Assembly (NCBI RefSeq): GCF_040939455.1
Contig: NC_134106.1
Span: 81,909,001-81,973,000, forward strand
Direction of reading: 5' to 3'
DNA: 64,000 nucleotides
DNA from: Microcebus murinus
Lineage: Eukaryota; Chordata; Mammalia; Primates; Cheirogaleidae
Shown here: piece after piece, positions 34,801 to 46,785 of the stretch
Layout of the letters: each line of letters opens with the position of its first letter
Position numbering within the stretch: position 1 is the stretch's first letter
Made by a program: the position numbers and the translations under genes
Notes under the pieces: model-generated
Told to the model about the DNA's origin: nothing
The model's input: only the letters and a program-made list of their open reading frames with translations
Database searches by the model: none

Positions 34801-35424
34801 TTGCTCTGCATTTTGACCACTAGATTTTTTTCTTTTTTTTTTAAGTATTATCAGCTATAGCTTTGATAGAAATCTAATTATTTATACTTGAATGCATTTA
34901 AGTAAACAGTATGAAAGCATTTTTCCTCAAATCTAACCATAGATGTCTCCCCAAATCCCAGCTAAACATGCTGGAGGACCTTTTCTTCCCCATGAAGGAT
35001 CTAAAGATAAACCCAGAAAACCCACATTTGGTTTAGAAAACAATGGCATAAAGACAAACTGCAATTCATAGGAACACATTACCAAAGAGTTATTATGAAA
35101 AAAAAAAAGAGGGGTCAATTGAAAATGTTAGGGCCATAATTTTCATTACATTATTATCATTAAAGTGCATTCATCCTTTTTTTGCGGTAAATTTCTATAT
35201 CTCCAGCACATTTATATAACCACAAGAGGAGAAGCAATACAACTATAACATTTAGGTTAAATGTAAATTATTTCCTTTAGATGCATTGACACAGATTTGC
35301 CAATACCTATTTCTCCCTCAAATATAATCCATATCATTAGATGATCATGGAACATAACTTGATAGTTTTGATAGTACAAATAGCAATGGCTTTATAGTTT
35401 TCAGGATTGTATCATGAATTTCAG
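34800..35424. other. Unassigned A/T-rich sequence
   Basis: Contains short A- and T-runs (for example A-rich 35,098-35,109). No repeat or exon recognised. Confidence 0.4.
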
Positions 35425-35615
35425 ATGTTTATTGAATCTTCATAACTCATATCCCTATGCCCTCTTAGCATGGTGCTATTTTTGTCCCCATTTCACAGAT
35501 CAGAAAATGCAAGCCCAGATGGATTAAGAAACTTGCTGAGATAACATAAAAACAAGTGGTAGGGTTGGAATCACAGTGGCCAGACTTCTCTATACATCAT
35601 TGTATTGCCTTTAGC
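35425..35615 (-). mobile_element. MIR SINE, minus strand
   Basis: 'gtccccatttcacagatcag' and 'aagaaacttgctgagataac', followed by 'gttggaatcacagtggcc', follow antisense MIR in order. The central core is well recognisable. Confidence 0.85.
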
Positions 35616-36369
35616 ATTTATGTCTGTCTCTGTGCATTTACTAATGAAATGAAATATTTACAATGTGTGTGTATATAATAATAATTTATAATATAAACTA
35701 CCCAAGGTACGTATTCAAATGTGTCTGAATGGCCTTACCACATGAGCCCAAAACAACAAACCTGTACAAAGAAAAAAGGGCATCTGTATAGGTTGTTTTA
35801 CATAGTAGAGGAGTCAGAGGAAGGAATAATTTAAGCCAGTCAAGCAGAAAGACTCTTTCAAACTCAGATGTGGTTTAAATTATCTATGGCTAGGAAACAA
35901 AATAAAACACATGTAAAATGGAGATTTGACCAAAATGCTCCAGTAATTTTAATGTAATTGAATCTACTTTTCACTTCCTTCAATAGAATTTTTTGCATGC
36001 ATCTGGGAATTTTCTAGAAATTTGTGGACGGCTGAATGCCTCTCTCCTCAATTGTCACTAAACTAGGACTTAGCTTTGGTGGGCCACCAAGCCCTGCACT
36101 GCTTGGGCTTCATTCTGCTATGCAGGTTTGACCATCTCCTGTCATATCAAGCAAGGCTTTTTAACCTGAAGTGTCAGGAAATACCTGGTTGATGAGAAAC
36201 AAATAACAACATTTTTTTTTTATGTTTTGTCACCCAACTATATTGTCTACAAAAACAAGTTTTTTATTAATTTTTCATGAGAGTGTATTCCCCTTGCAGT
36301 TCAAGCTAAAAGAGAACAGGATGAGCTTAAACAATGAGAGCTTTCAGGGAATAACTCTGGTAGAATTGA
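35616..36369. other. Unassigned sequence
   Basis: No recognised repeat. A short TA-rich stretch at 35,670-35,700. About 36,030-36,130 has higher G+C without a gene signal. Confidence 0.4.
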
Positions 36370-36690
36370 AAAGATACTTTCTCCAGTCATTTTGTAATTG
36401 AATAAAGGTAAATGACATTCTGGCACTATCTGCAATGCACTTGGCAATCAAGGTTTGGCATCAAATCGCAGAGCTTACCTACAAAATGAAGCATTTATTT
36501 AATTTTAAAACAGTATAAAAACTATGACATTTATTCATTTGCCAACTCTAAAATATAAAAATGTGAAATCGCTTCAAATTGCCCTATATAATTTTTAGAT
36601 GTGTTCCATTTGTGTAATTGTATTGGGGCCAGCTGGTATTTTAAAGTTTTTGAGTAATTCTTTTCTTTATTCGCAACTGGAAATTATTTT
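36370..36690. promoter_or_regulatory. Candidate conserved non-coding element
   Basis: A repeat-free block with 'ctggcactatctgcaatgc' and 'ggggccagctggtattttaa', between ordinary intergenic sequence and an Alu at 36,887. The call is based on texture only. Confidence 0.25.
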
Positions 36691-36886
36691 GTTTAAAATT
36701 TTCTCTTTTTAAGGGTCTTCAATATATGCTCATTTGCTTTACTTTAAAATTAGGCTTCAAAAATAATAGTAAATTATTAGTAGATGAAAAATGGGGTTAA
36801 AGCTTTGTTGTATACTGTAAGTAAGGTCTCTTCTGTCTTTTGTATTGCTAAAACATGAGTCATTGTTGTTGTTGTAGTTGTTGTTT

Positions 36887-37166
36887 TAAGAGACAACATC
36901 TCTGTCAGCTGGGCTGGAGTGCAGGGGTGCAATCATAACTCCCCACAACCTTGAATTCCCGGGCTCAAGTGATCCTCCAACCTCAGCCTGAGTAGCTAGG
37001 ACTACAAGTGTGTGCCACCATGCCTGATTACGTTTTAAAATTTTTTTGTAGAGATGGTGTCTTGCTATGTTGGGAGGCTGGTCTTGAATTCCTGGCCTCA
37101 AATAATCCTCTACCTCAGTCTCCCAAAATGCTGGGATTACAGGCATGAGCCACCTTGCCCAGGCAA
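36887..37166 (-). mobile_element. Alu SINE, dimer, minus strand
   Basis: On the plus strand it begins with a GTT-rich tract at 36,864-36,886 (its degenerated A tail), then 'ctgggctggagtgcagggg', a linker near 37,034-37,047, and the other arm ending 'aggcatgagccaccttgcc'. Open frames on both strands here are incidental. Flanking duplications were not defined. Confidence 0.92.
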
Positions 37167-37953
37167 GATGAATCTTTTGGTCACAGATCGCTGGATGCTA
37201 GCTGTGAGGACCTCAAACAAGAATATTGCTTGGCATCTGAAATAGGAGAATTGAAAATATTTTGTGGAACACATTTTGGTGAAAGAAATTTAACTTTTTG
37301 AAAAAAGCTTTATTTATAAGACATTATTATCATTGAGAGAGAAATTGTCTTCCTAATTGCCAGGAATTGAGATTCAACCCATCAAAGACAATTGCAAAGT
37401 CTAACTTGATTTAGATCATAATAGAACAAACAATATACAAACTAACTTATAAGACTCGCAAGGTACTCTTATACCCTGAGCAGTGCTGGAAAATTCACTT
37501 GATAAGAAAGGAAGGAAGAGGATAGCCATAGTCATTACCAAGATCTGGGCAGATCCTTCATAAGTAAAAGCTAACTGTAAGGCCAAGCTGGGTATTTTTT
37601 TGGTTCATTTTAGGAAGGTGGCTATTTTGTAGTTAGCTGGCAAACGTTTATGATATAGTTGGCCAATTTTAGTAATTAAGTCAATCTCCTCTCCCTAATT
37701 TTTTCCCAAATTATCCACATTAAAATAAAAATAATAATCTGGGTAATATAGACAAAATAAGAGATTTGGTCTTGATTATCTAGCCAGCAGAATCAGGCAG
37801 ATCTTCCTGGAGGGTCTCATTCATCTATCCTTCCATTTTTACTAACTCTGTATCTTACCTCTCTAATGCCTGTGTTAATAGCATGTGTGCTTCCTGATAA
37901 ATAACTGTACTTCTTCTGGGTAAAAACTTGAATATTGAATGTAACTGATATAT
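37167..37953. other. Unassigned sequence
   Basis: A/T-rich sequence without a recognised repeat, exon or regulatory signature. Confidence 0.4.
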
Positions 37954-38035
37954 TTTTAATTTGTATGTTGAATACTTGAGTATGTAAAAATGAAATGATT
38001 TTAATTTGTACTTGAGTATGTAAAAATAAAACTGA
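37954..38035. repeat. Imperfect tandem duplication, about 45 bp
   Basis: 'ttttaatttgta' occurs at 37,954-37,965 and 37,999-38,010, followed by 'cttgagtatgtaaaaat' at 37,975 and 38,011. The first copy has 9 extra bases between the two blocks. A 91-codon minus frame spans the duplication and carries it as a repeated peptide, but resembles no protein I know. Confidence 0.8.
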
Positions 38036-38374
38036 TCTTGATGTGATTTTAAATAATTTTTTAAAATTCAGGCAGTAAAGTTTAATATCCACTATTTGGG
38101 AAATACATAATTGCGTCTACATAGAAATTTACTTAGTAGAAAAAATACGGTCAAGTGGTATAAAATACACTTGAAAATGATTAAAATTCTCTGCCTTAAA
38201 ATAATGACCTTGCAGTTCAAGAGTTGGTTTTCAATTGATGGAGTCACTTGATAGAATTAGCCAGAGAGATACACATTTGGGAAACTTTTCTCTATGTTCT
38301 AAGCTTCAGAGTAAATTATTTGAAGGAATAGTGTTGTGTATCTAGAAACCGCACAACTAAAACCTTCTGTCTTT
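38036..38374. other. Unassigned sequence
   Basis: No recognised feature. Confidence 0.35.
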
Positions 38375-38495
38375 GTTACAGCCCTTTTAAGCTAAGTAAA
38401 TGCTAGACCTTGAGCAAATCACTTAATTGCTCTGTGACTTGGTTTGCCTACCTGTGAAATGGAAAAATCTAAATGCCTACCATATAAAGCCCCTC
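38375..38495 (+). mobile_element. MIR SINE fragment, plus strand
   Basis: 'gaccttgagcaaatcactta' and 'gacttggtttgcctacctg', then 'gaaatggaaaaatctaaatg', follow the sense MIR core region. The ends are not preserved. Confidence 0.78.
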
Positions 38496-38857
38496 TTAGT
38501 GAAACCCAAGTTGTATTGCTCCTACCTTTTTCTTCTCTGAGATTGACCTGCTAGGTTTTGGGATTATCGGAAGGCTTAAAGTTACTGTTTCTTTGGCAGA
38601 GCTGAGGGTCCTTTCCAGATGGTTTTCTGTGTGGTTCCACTGAGGGAGTGTCTGCTTCCTCTGTTCTACAGTGGTCAAGAAGTGTAATCCCATCCTTTTT
38701 TCTCTAGCTGCTTTGTTCACCCCGCCTCTGCCACAACTCAGGGGGGACAGAAAGTGAGTTTTAGGACAAGGAAAGGCCTGGGAAGGGAGGTCTGTTCAAG
38801 GATTTTCCTTTGGAGGGGGCTCCTTTCAATGTTGAGTTAGTTCTCCTCCCTTAGTGT
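38496..38857. other. Unassigned sequence
   Basis: Moderate G+C. A 74-codon minus frame (38,496-38,720) has no recognisable similarity. Confidence 0.35.
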
Positions 38858-39204
38858 CTCCGTCCATTTGGGTGTCTGCAACAACATATCATATACTGGG
38901 TGGCTTATAAACAACAGAGATTTGTTTCTCACAGGTCTAGAGGCCGCTACTCCAAGATTAAGGTGCTGGCAGACTCAGTGTCTGGCGAGGGCCCGCTTTC
39001 TGGCTCATAGACAGGCATCTTATTGCTGTGTTCTTACAAGGTAGAAGGGGGAAGGAGCTCTCTGGGGTCCCTTCTCTAAAGACACTAATCTCATTCATGA
39101 GGGCAGAGCCCTCAATACCCAACACCCCCAAAGGCCCCACCTCATCACATTGGGGGTGAGGTTACTATATATGAATTGGAGAGGAGCACAAACATTTAGA
39201 GCGC
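38858..39204 (-). mobile_element. MLT1-type MaLR LTR, minus strand
   Basis: 'actgggtggcttataaacaa', 'ggctcatagacaggcatc', 'ctaatctcattcatgaggg' and 'aaaggccccacctcatcac' occur in the order of an antisense MLT1 LTR, nearly from end to end. It has no adjacent internal region, so it is probably a solo LTR. A 60-codon frame inside is incidental. Confidence 0.85.
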
Positions 39205-41000
39205 TGCACTGAGATTCCCACCTAGACATTCCCTATTCCTCTCTGACTGACTGATCCATCCCCTTATGAAAACTTCAGGCCCCCAGCAGAAGGAGATCTC
39301 CAGGCTTGGTTCCCTCCTATGTTATGGTCGTTATGGTATCTAGGGAGCACTGATGCTCACACCTGTCTCAACACACACGGTATTTGAGGCAGCCAAGGGA
39401 TTCTAACCCACTGGACTTGGTGACCTCGAGTGTCCCATTTTCAGTTCAGTCGTCCAACCTGTAAGGGGCGGGAGGGAGGTGGGGCTGCCAGTTCCCTTGA
39501 CTAGCTGCCTCGTAAGAAAATATATCATTTGGAAAAAAATATTATTTTTTCTTAAAGTTAATAAACCCTTTTGGACAAATAGACACCCAAATTTTGGGGA
39601 TGAAGTACTTTGTCTTATTAACCATTTGGGGGCCTGGTGACATCACATGCACACGTGCAGAAGCACAACTAAATGGTAGTTATTGTGACACAGGCTGCTG
39701 ATGAGTTCTGTTTGGTTAGCACCTTCCTCCCGTTTTCCAGCCACATTGTCGTCTGATAGGATCATGCACGAGCACAATAAAAAGTGAGGCACAGATGAGA
39801 TATTATTATTGTAGAAATGAGGGCTACTTTGCATATGTATTTCTTCAAATTATAATATCATTGTATTATATGCACCATTATTATATGAACCAATAAGACA
39901 CAGAAACAACAATGCTGCCATTCACTCTGATGAGACAGTGATTTTAAGATACATTCCAATTTCAGAGTTTAAAATGTGAAAACTTGTGTGTCTTAGAATC
40001 TATAAAAGATAGCAAAGAGGGGGAAAAAAAGTACACCATTACCCAAGAGGATACTATCAAAGTAGACTCAAATGGCATATAACCACTTCTTAACAAGTAA
40101 TACAAGTAATTATTGCAACACAATATAACATAGGTTTAGTTTGAATATTTCAATCAAGTACACATAGCTCCTCTCCCCAGGGCTCGCTAACCTATTTGTA
40201 TAGTATATCATTTTGATTTTGTCTATCTTAAATCCCTTTGTTTTCACTTTTTTTTCATGAGTAGGCTTACTTTTGGATTTAAGAACTTTTGAACATATTA
40301 AAAAAGTTGTTTTTAGTAAGAAAAAAGATGTATGAGGGGTATGTGTATATCCATGTGCGCATGCATTTTAGGAAGTCAAGACATAAATAAGGCCACAATT
40401 AAACTATGGTTTCCATGTGTGCCTGCTCATTTAATGAGGCTGTATGCTCAGAAGGAGTCCTTAAGGCACTGCATTCCCCTTAGTGTCAAATATTATGGTT
40501 TGTATCCATTCTGTGTTGTGCATTAACTGCTGTGCAAATACTTAAGACTAACTCAACTGTGTCATTACTGAGAACAGTAATAAGGTATAGTTATGACTCA
40601 TGAGTGCTGACTGTTTAACAGTATAATAAAATTGGCAAGAAAAAACCCTGCAAGAATCCTAGTTATGGATTAACTAGAGAACACTAAAACTTTTTGAAAT
40701 TTTCAGCATTTTTTTTTAAAATAAAAATGTATTTCAACAGGCATCATTTTCTTTTCTCAAGAATTATATGTATGCCCCTTTGGGGAATGAATTGTTGCCT
40801 TATGTTTTATTTTTCCTTTCTTGAAAAATAACTAATTTGCATATCTTTTCAGATTATTCCCCATCTTTAAGGACCTGGGGTAAAAATCCTCACTAGTTTG
40901 TTTAAAACCACGGCACATAAAGTGAAATATTTTTATGCTGAGAAGTTAACGCTGCCTGGGTGCTTGGATCATGTGTTTGTGACTATAAGAAATCCTCTCC
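39205..41000. other. Unassigned sequence
   Basis: 39,205-39,500 is relatively G+C-rich ('gtaaggggcgggagggagg' near 39,462, a GC-box-like word). The remainder is A/T-rich. No repeat or exon recognised; small frames at 39,643-39,834 and 40,332-40,526 have no similarity. Confidence 0.4.
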
Positions 41001-43194
41001 TGGCTTCTAATTTACTACAGATTCAGAAACCCACGTGTTGACCCTACATGCCCAAGCTCAACAGTTGAGTGTTTAAGAGCACAGGAAGTGACACAAAAAC
41101 AAAGCTGGGACACCTGTCTGGGTCACTGTTGACCCATCATGCTTAACTAATTTTTTAGTGATCTCTGACCCATATTTCCACAGTTCCGCAGGGATTTGTA
41201 TCTTTCATCCAACAAATCCTACACCTGCATTCAATTAATGAAACAAAACTCAACTTTGTTATCTGATGAACTCAACTCCTAGAGCCATTGAGACAATTGT
41301 TTTATTATTGTATTGACAAATTATCCTATTAACAACTGGCTACTACAAAAATCAATTAAAATCTTGGCTGAGAAGTTATAATATAGTTGGATAAGCAGAA
41401 GTGGGAATTACATAGTAAGTTAATAGGTTTTTTTAAAATATAGTTTATAAATTAGCAGCAACCAGATAAAAACCAGAAATTTGTGTTGAAAATAAGAATG
41501 CTAAATTATAACAGGGCATATGGAGCTGCTCAGTATTTAGTTTAATTTTATTTCATGCTGATGTACTTCTCAGTACTTGCATGAATGCCAATGCCTTATT
41601 TTATTTTTTCCAACATATATTTCGAGATATGTCATTTGGAGAGATTTGGTAAACTACCTTCTAAAATATTTAATATGTGTAGTGAAAAAAACTTGAATCT
41701 TTAAACCTTTAGACATAAAAATATTATTCATTAATTTGTTTACTTACTATAATAATTGCTCATGCATTTAGAATGTTGAGATAGAATCCATGGCTAAGGG
41801 AATCTAAAACTGACAAGTATTTTTATTTTAGGAATAATATAAAAAAAAATTATTGTCTTTTGGCCAAACAAAAGTTTTACTCTTCTTTTAGCTAGTGACA
41901 GAGAAAACCTGATGATGTCTTGGTATTTACTTCTGCCTTCTGAATACCCCACTTAAATGATACTTTAAGTAAAAATAAGTAAAATTAGGTGTGCTTTATA
42001 AAGACAACATTATGCTTCAGATGTTTAAGAATCATTTAATTGAACCCTTAAGGTATACTTTAGGAAAGAATAATCAAAATAAAACACCCTGGATGAGAGA
42101 CAATAAAATCTTCAAGGCAAAAGTATACTTTTCCCTTTGTTTATTACCTTTTATGGCATTAAAGCTATCTAAAATCCTGGTAAGTGTTACTTTGGAGGGT
42201 GAAGAAAATTAATTTCACCTAGTCACTGATGTATTGCACTAGAAAGTAACTTGGAAATGTGTAACTTTAAAATTTGAAAGAGAAGAAATAATAATTTTAC
42301 CACTGAGCATGAGCCAAATGTTTCATAAAGTTGTCAGTAGGAATCTTTCCTTATAAATAGGTTTGCTGATTGCGGAAAGCACACATTTATCTAAATGATA
42401 CCTGATCTCTGTCATTCACTTAAGTAACAGATTTTTTTTCTCTTGAAAGATGCCATCAGTCAGTTGTGAAGAGGGAATATTGATAATCAAGTGAAAGAAC
42501 AATTCACCTCCAGGAGTGCAAAGATGCTAAATTGAATACAAAAAGAGACAATAAAATGCAAACAAACAAACAAAAAGAAAACCTAGAAACCACAAAGGCT
42601 GATAGGAAACTCAAATCCTTGTTACAGATTAAGAACTTCAAACAACCACCATAAAAATTAATTGTTAACATATAGTGCTTCCAACTAATACTTTCTAACA
42701 ATATTCAGAGTGCTTCTACATATGTTCTCTTTTCTTGTTCTTTTAACAGGTTGCTCCACTTTCTTCTGTTTCAGAAGTCCCTGAAATGATTACCTAAACA
42801 AATATTTAGGCATTAAACATTTGGTTTCTAAATAATTTTGTGGTATTATGAACAGGGAGAGGATAGGCATCTCATCTTCTTCTTCGAACTCTGTTCCAGG
42901 TTGGGGAGTTTACAGTTGGCATGCCAGGAGCTCTCTTTGCCATATTATGTCACTCTCCATGTGTGTCCTTTCCACTCCTATGGACATCAATATGCCACCT
43001 ACATTTTTGGACTAGCATATGTTCCATCTCTACCATAAGACCATCCCTTTGCATTTCTATGAGAACTGGCTGTCATTTCTCCAGCTACCCTAGCAGTTGA
43101 AATCTATACAACTCTTCTGAAATTTGCATAACTATACCATCCAAAGCAAAACAGAGAAATATAATGCATCAGAAAACACACACATGTGTGTATA
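41001..43194. other. Unassigned sequence
   Basis: About 2.2 kb of A/T-rich sequence with no recognised repeat. Frames at 41,991-42,212, 42,504-42,701 and 42,838-43,038 show no protein similarity I can name. 42,560-42,580 has a short CAAA microsatellite. Confidence 0.4.
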
Positions 43195-43250
43195 CACACA
43201 CACAGAGAGAGAGAGAGAGACAGAGAGAGAGAGGGAGAGAGAGAGAGAGA
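43195..43250. repeat. CA/GA compound microsatellite
   Basis: A short CA run followed by a nearly pure GA run with two interruptions (a 'ca' and a 'gg'). The arginine/glutamate-rich open frame at 43,186-43,383 is a by-product of the dinucleotide repeat. Confidence 0.92.
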
Positions 43251-43351
43251 ATCCCAGAAAAGTACTGTAATGGTTCTCCTTTGTAGGCTCAGGGCGAAGT
43301 TGGCAGATGCTGCCAGTAAAATAAATTCCCTTATCTCAGTAAAGAATAAAG

Positions 43352-43517
43352 GGCAAGAAAGCTCCCTTCAACCTCTTTTATAAAAACACTAATCCCATTC
43401 ATGATGGGGGAGCCCTAAAGCCATAACCACATAAAGACCCCACCTCTTTATACTATCATGTTGGTTATTAAGGTTCCAACACATGAAAATGAAGGGACAC
43501 ATTTAGATCATTGCAGA
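43352..43517 (-). mobile_element. MLT1-type LTR fragment, minus strand
   Basis: 'aacactaatcccattcatg', 'ataaagaccccacctcttta' and 'aggttccaacacatgaaaat' match the left part of an antisense MLT1 LTR (compare 39,070-39,190). The other half is missing. Confidence 0.7.
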
Positions 43518-44169
43518 AGGCAATGATCTCTTGTTCAATTTCAAATGCTAAATCTGTTTTTGACCTAGAATTTCTTGAATTAAGGATAACGCAGGTATAC
43601 CTGAAGAGTGACCCCACCATGATATCACAAAGACATAGTATAAATCTAGTTCCCAGCCCAAAACACTTTGTTTCCGTACCTAGGTACCAAATATACTTGG
43701 GATTATAGAGGTATTTCTGTTATTTTTTAATACTTGCTGTAAATTAACACTAATTTCTGGGGACCCAGGAAACCTCTGTGTTCCACTGGTCATAACAGGG
43801 ATTTATGGGAGTTAGGTGATGAATGAAGATTCAGCCAAATCAGCCAATTCCATCACAGGGATCATCACCTGTTCCTGCACATATTAATATATTTGGAGTG
43901 GATATTCCACACTTGTCAGAAAACCCACTTTGATTCCATAATCCATGGAATGGCAGCCCATTACTGTAGTAAGGGTCAATACAAAGCCTTTTAAATCACT
44001 CTAACAATATAGTACAGTAAAATGAATATTATATATCTTGGTATATTTTTTAAATGGTATAGTTTTTAAAATATTTATACTAGACATAAATGTGATTTAC
44101 ATACCAGCATTACAGTTTTACAGTATTCTGATTTTGACTACATAATTTCTTTTACCAGTTACATTTTAT
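43518..44169. other. Unassigned sequence
   Basis: A 65-codon frame at 43,511-43,708 is not recognised. A/T-rich towards the right. Confidence 0.35.
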
Positions 44170-45610
44170 AATGTTATATATATTCATGCTACTAATTAGC
44201 ATTCCTTCATTTCCGTTTGAAGGTGTGGATGAACTCCCTCAGCTTTTGTTGGGGAACATCTTTATCTCCTCTTCATTTCTGAAGGACAGATTTTCTGGGT
44301 AAAGTATTCATAGTTGGCAGTTTTTTTCTTTCAGCACTTTGAATATTTTATTCCACTCTTAGTCTGCATAGTTTCTGATGAGAAATCCACTAATAACCTT
44401 AAGGGTGATCACTTACATGTTAGCAACCTTTTTTCTCTTGCTGCTTTTGAGATTCTATTTTTGTCTTTCATTTTTGACTGTTTACTATATGTCTTTGCGT
44501 ATTCTTCTTTGGGTTGAACCTGATTGGAAATGCCTAAGCTTTTTGTATCTGTGTGTCCATTTCTTCCCAGACTTAAGAAGTTTTCAGCTTATTTCTTTTA
44601 AATAAATTTTTTGCCTCTATTTCTTTCTCTTATCCTTATGAAACTTCTAAATGTGAATATTGGCTCCTTGATGGTGTCTTATCAATCATGTAGGCATTCA
44701 TTGTTCGTTTTCACTCTTGTTTGATTCTTTTTTTCACTCTGAGTGCATATTTTCAAATGACCTGTTTGTTGAGTTCCCAGATTTTTTCTTCTTCTTGATC
44801 AAGTCTACTGTTGCTGTCTATTGCACTTTTCATTTATTTATTTATTTTTGTTCTTCAGCTCAAAAATTTCTGTGTGGTTCTTTTTTATGATTGCCATTCC
44901 TTTATTGAACTTCTCACTTTGTTTTTGTTTTGTTTTTCTGATTTTATTGACTTTATCTGTATTCTTTTGTAGCTAGTTAAGCCTCCTTAAAGCAATTATT
45001 TTGAATATTTTTGTCAGACAAGTAGCAGATCTCCATTTCATTGGGATTGATGATTGGGATGCTATTTTGTCCCTTGATAATGTCATGTTTTCCTGATCCT
45101 TTGTATTCTCTTAAGTCTGCAGTGTTGGTTTCACATTTGAAAAAAGAAAATACAGTCTCTAATCTCTATTGACTGCTTTTGGGAAATAAATACCTTCACG
45201 AAATAGCCTGGGTAGGAATTTTGAGTGTCTCTAATAGTTTTTCTATGGATGCACCTGTTCCCATCTCCTGTTTCCTCATGCTATATGGACTCTTGGGTGT
45301 TTTGTGACAAAACCATGCCCTGTTTAGAAAATAATCATTTTCCTTTAGAGAAAAGCTCCTTGACTTCGCTACTGTGTCCTGGCTGAGACTGATTACCTGA
45401 CCATGTATGCAAGGAAACAGTGTGATCTGAGTTTTTCTTCATGAATTAGCTCTCTATTATCCACCAAATCCTAGTAGTGGACACCTCCACCACTACACAA
45501 TAATCTCCATAACTGAATAGAAGTGATATAAATAAGACTGCACACAAACAGGTCCCGAGAACACAAGAAATTGTCTGAAATGGTGGCTAACACTCTTAGA
45601 AACTATACTT
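44170..45610 (-). mobile_element. Ancient LINE-1 (L1M) fragment, minus strand
   Basis: 'ctttcagcactttgaatatt', 'tagtttctgatgagaaatcc', 'attggctccttgatggtgtc' and 'gttgagttcccag' occur in the order of antisense ancient L1. Two overlapping plus-strand frames at 44,314-44,605 are chance products of T-rich antisense sequence. The right boundary is uncertain; recognisable L1 order fades after about 45,130. Confidence 0.65.
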
Positions 45611-46235
45611 CTCATTGTCCATACAAATGACATCATGTAGTTTTCCCTTGACTAGTTGTTTGAGAGAGAAAAAAAGAAATCCTGGTTTAATATATATTTT
45701 ATACCATAGAAGTGGATTAGAAGTGGCTTATTACAGTATTTAAACTATTTTTAATGTGGCTCCAAAGTACAATGGGGGAGGAAAAATCTCTCCAGTTGGC
45801 AAATTTTAAGTAGTATATCTAGTGATCCACCTTTCCTTCAGGAGAAGTGCTGAATTATGCTATTTGGTGCATCTTGCTTAATGCTCAGAGACTTGAAAAA
45901 TTTTAAGATTGAAGAATTGGTAATAAGGAAGTTTGAGTTTTCTCAACTTGGTGGATGGGTATCTAAAAATGGGCCCCAAGTGATATCTTTTCCCTACGCT
46001 CTACAGCGGAGACTCAGTATTAAAGTGGACATGATGATTTTCATTGTGTGGAAATCAGTCTTTTTCTGTAGGCATTCCAACACTTTATCATGGCTCATAA
46101 ACAAATGGCCATTGTAGCATGTCTAGACATTGAACCTGAGCTCAGTAAAATGGACTTTTCCTCACTGAGACAATTCTGGCTGCTAACTTCGGAGCATCCA
46201 GTCTACCAAAAACAAAAAGAAGCACTGCCTTTTAA
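45611..46235. other. Unassigned sequence
   Basis: Includes an 86-codon plus frame (45,857-46,117) without recognised similarity. No repeat recognised. Confidence 0.35.
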
Positions 46236-46657
46236 CATGTGTAGTGATTAATTTTATGTATTAACTTGGCCAAACTATGGTTCTCTGTTGTCTGCTGATA
46301 AACTAATCTAGATGTTGTTGTAAAGATATATTTTTTAGATGTGACCAATGTGTATAATTAGTAAACTTCAATTAAAGGAGATTACCCTCCTTTATGTGAG
46401 TGAACCTTGTCCAATCAGTACTAGGCTGTAAGGGAAGAGATAGATTTCCCAAAGAAGAAGGAATACTTCTTTAATTTGCAACATAAAAACCCTATCTGAG
46501 TTACCTGCTTGTCCTGCCCTATGAATTTTAAACTTAAGATGGAAACATCAACTGGTACCTGAATTTCTAGCCCTTTAGTTTGTCGTACAGATCTATAAAC
46601 TCTATACTTGCCAGCCCCCACAATTGCATGGGCTAATTCCTTAAAATAAATCTCACA

Positions 46658-46740
<83 letters not shown>

Positions 46741-46785
46741 TATCTCATTGATATGGTTTCTCTATATAACACTGACTAGTATAGA
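46236..46785 (+). mobile_element. MLT2-type LTR (ERVL), plus strand
   Basis: It starts 'gtgattaattttatgtatta', continues 'aactaatctagatgttgttg' and 'gccagcccccacaattgcat', then 'ccttaaaataaatctcacat', a (TC)36 tract, and ends 'ctctatataacactgactag'. This is the sense MLT2 order. The next bases, 'agattttgttaccaagtg', resemble the tRNA-Leu primer binding site region of ERVL, so this is the 5' LTR of a partial provirus. Confidence 0.85.
46663..46734 (+). repeat. Perfect (TC)36 microsatellite inside the LTR
   Basis: 72 bases of uninterrupted TC. MLT2 LTRs have a short TC/TA dinucleotide stretch at this point ('ataaatctctctc...'), so the tract is an expansion of a native seed. The RE-repeat reading frame on the minus strand (46,421-46,741) is an artefact of the tract. 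Confidence 0.97.

Noticed and set aside
43186..43383. Arg/Glu-rich frame
   Set aside because: Product of the CA/GA microsatellite at 43,195-43,250.
46421..46741. 106-codon minus-strand frame starting with Arg/Glu repeats
   Set aside because: Translation of the (TC)36 microsatellite and antisense LTR sequence.
10302..46785. The two MLT2 LTRs as the two ends of one provirus
   Set aside because: They are in opposite orientation, 36 kb apart, and separated by unrelated older repeats.
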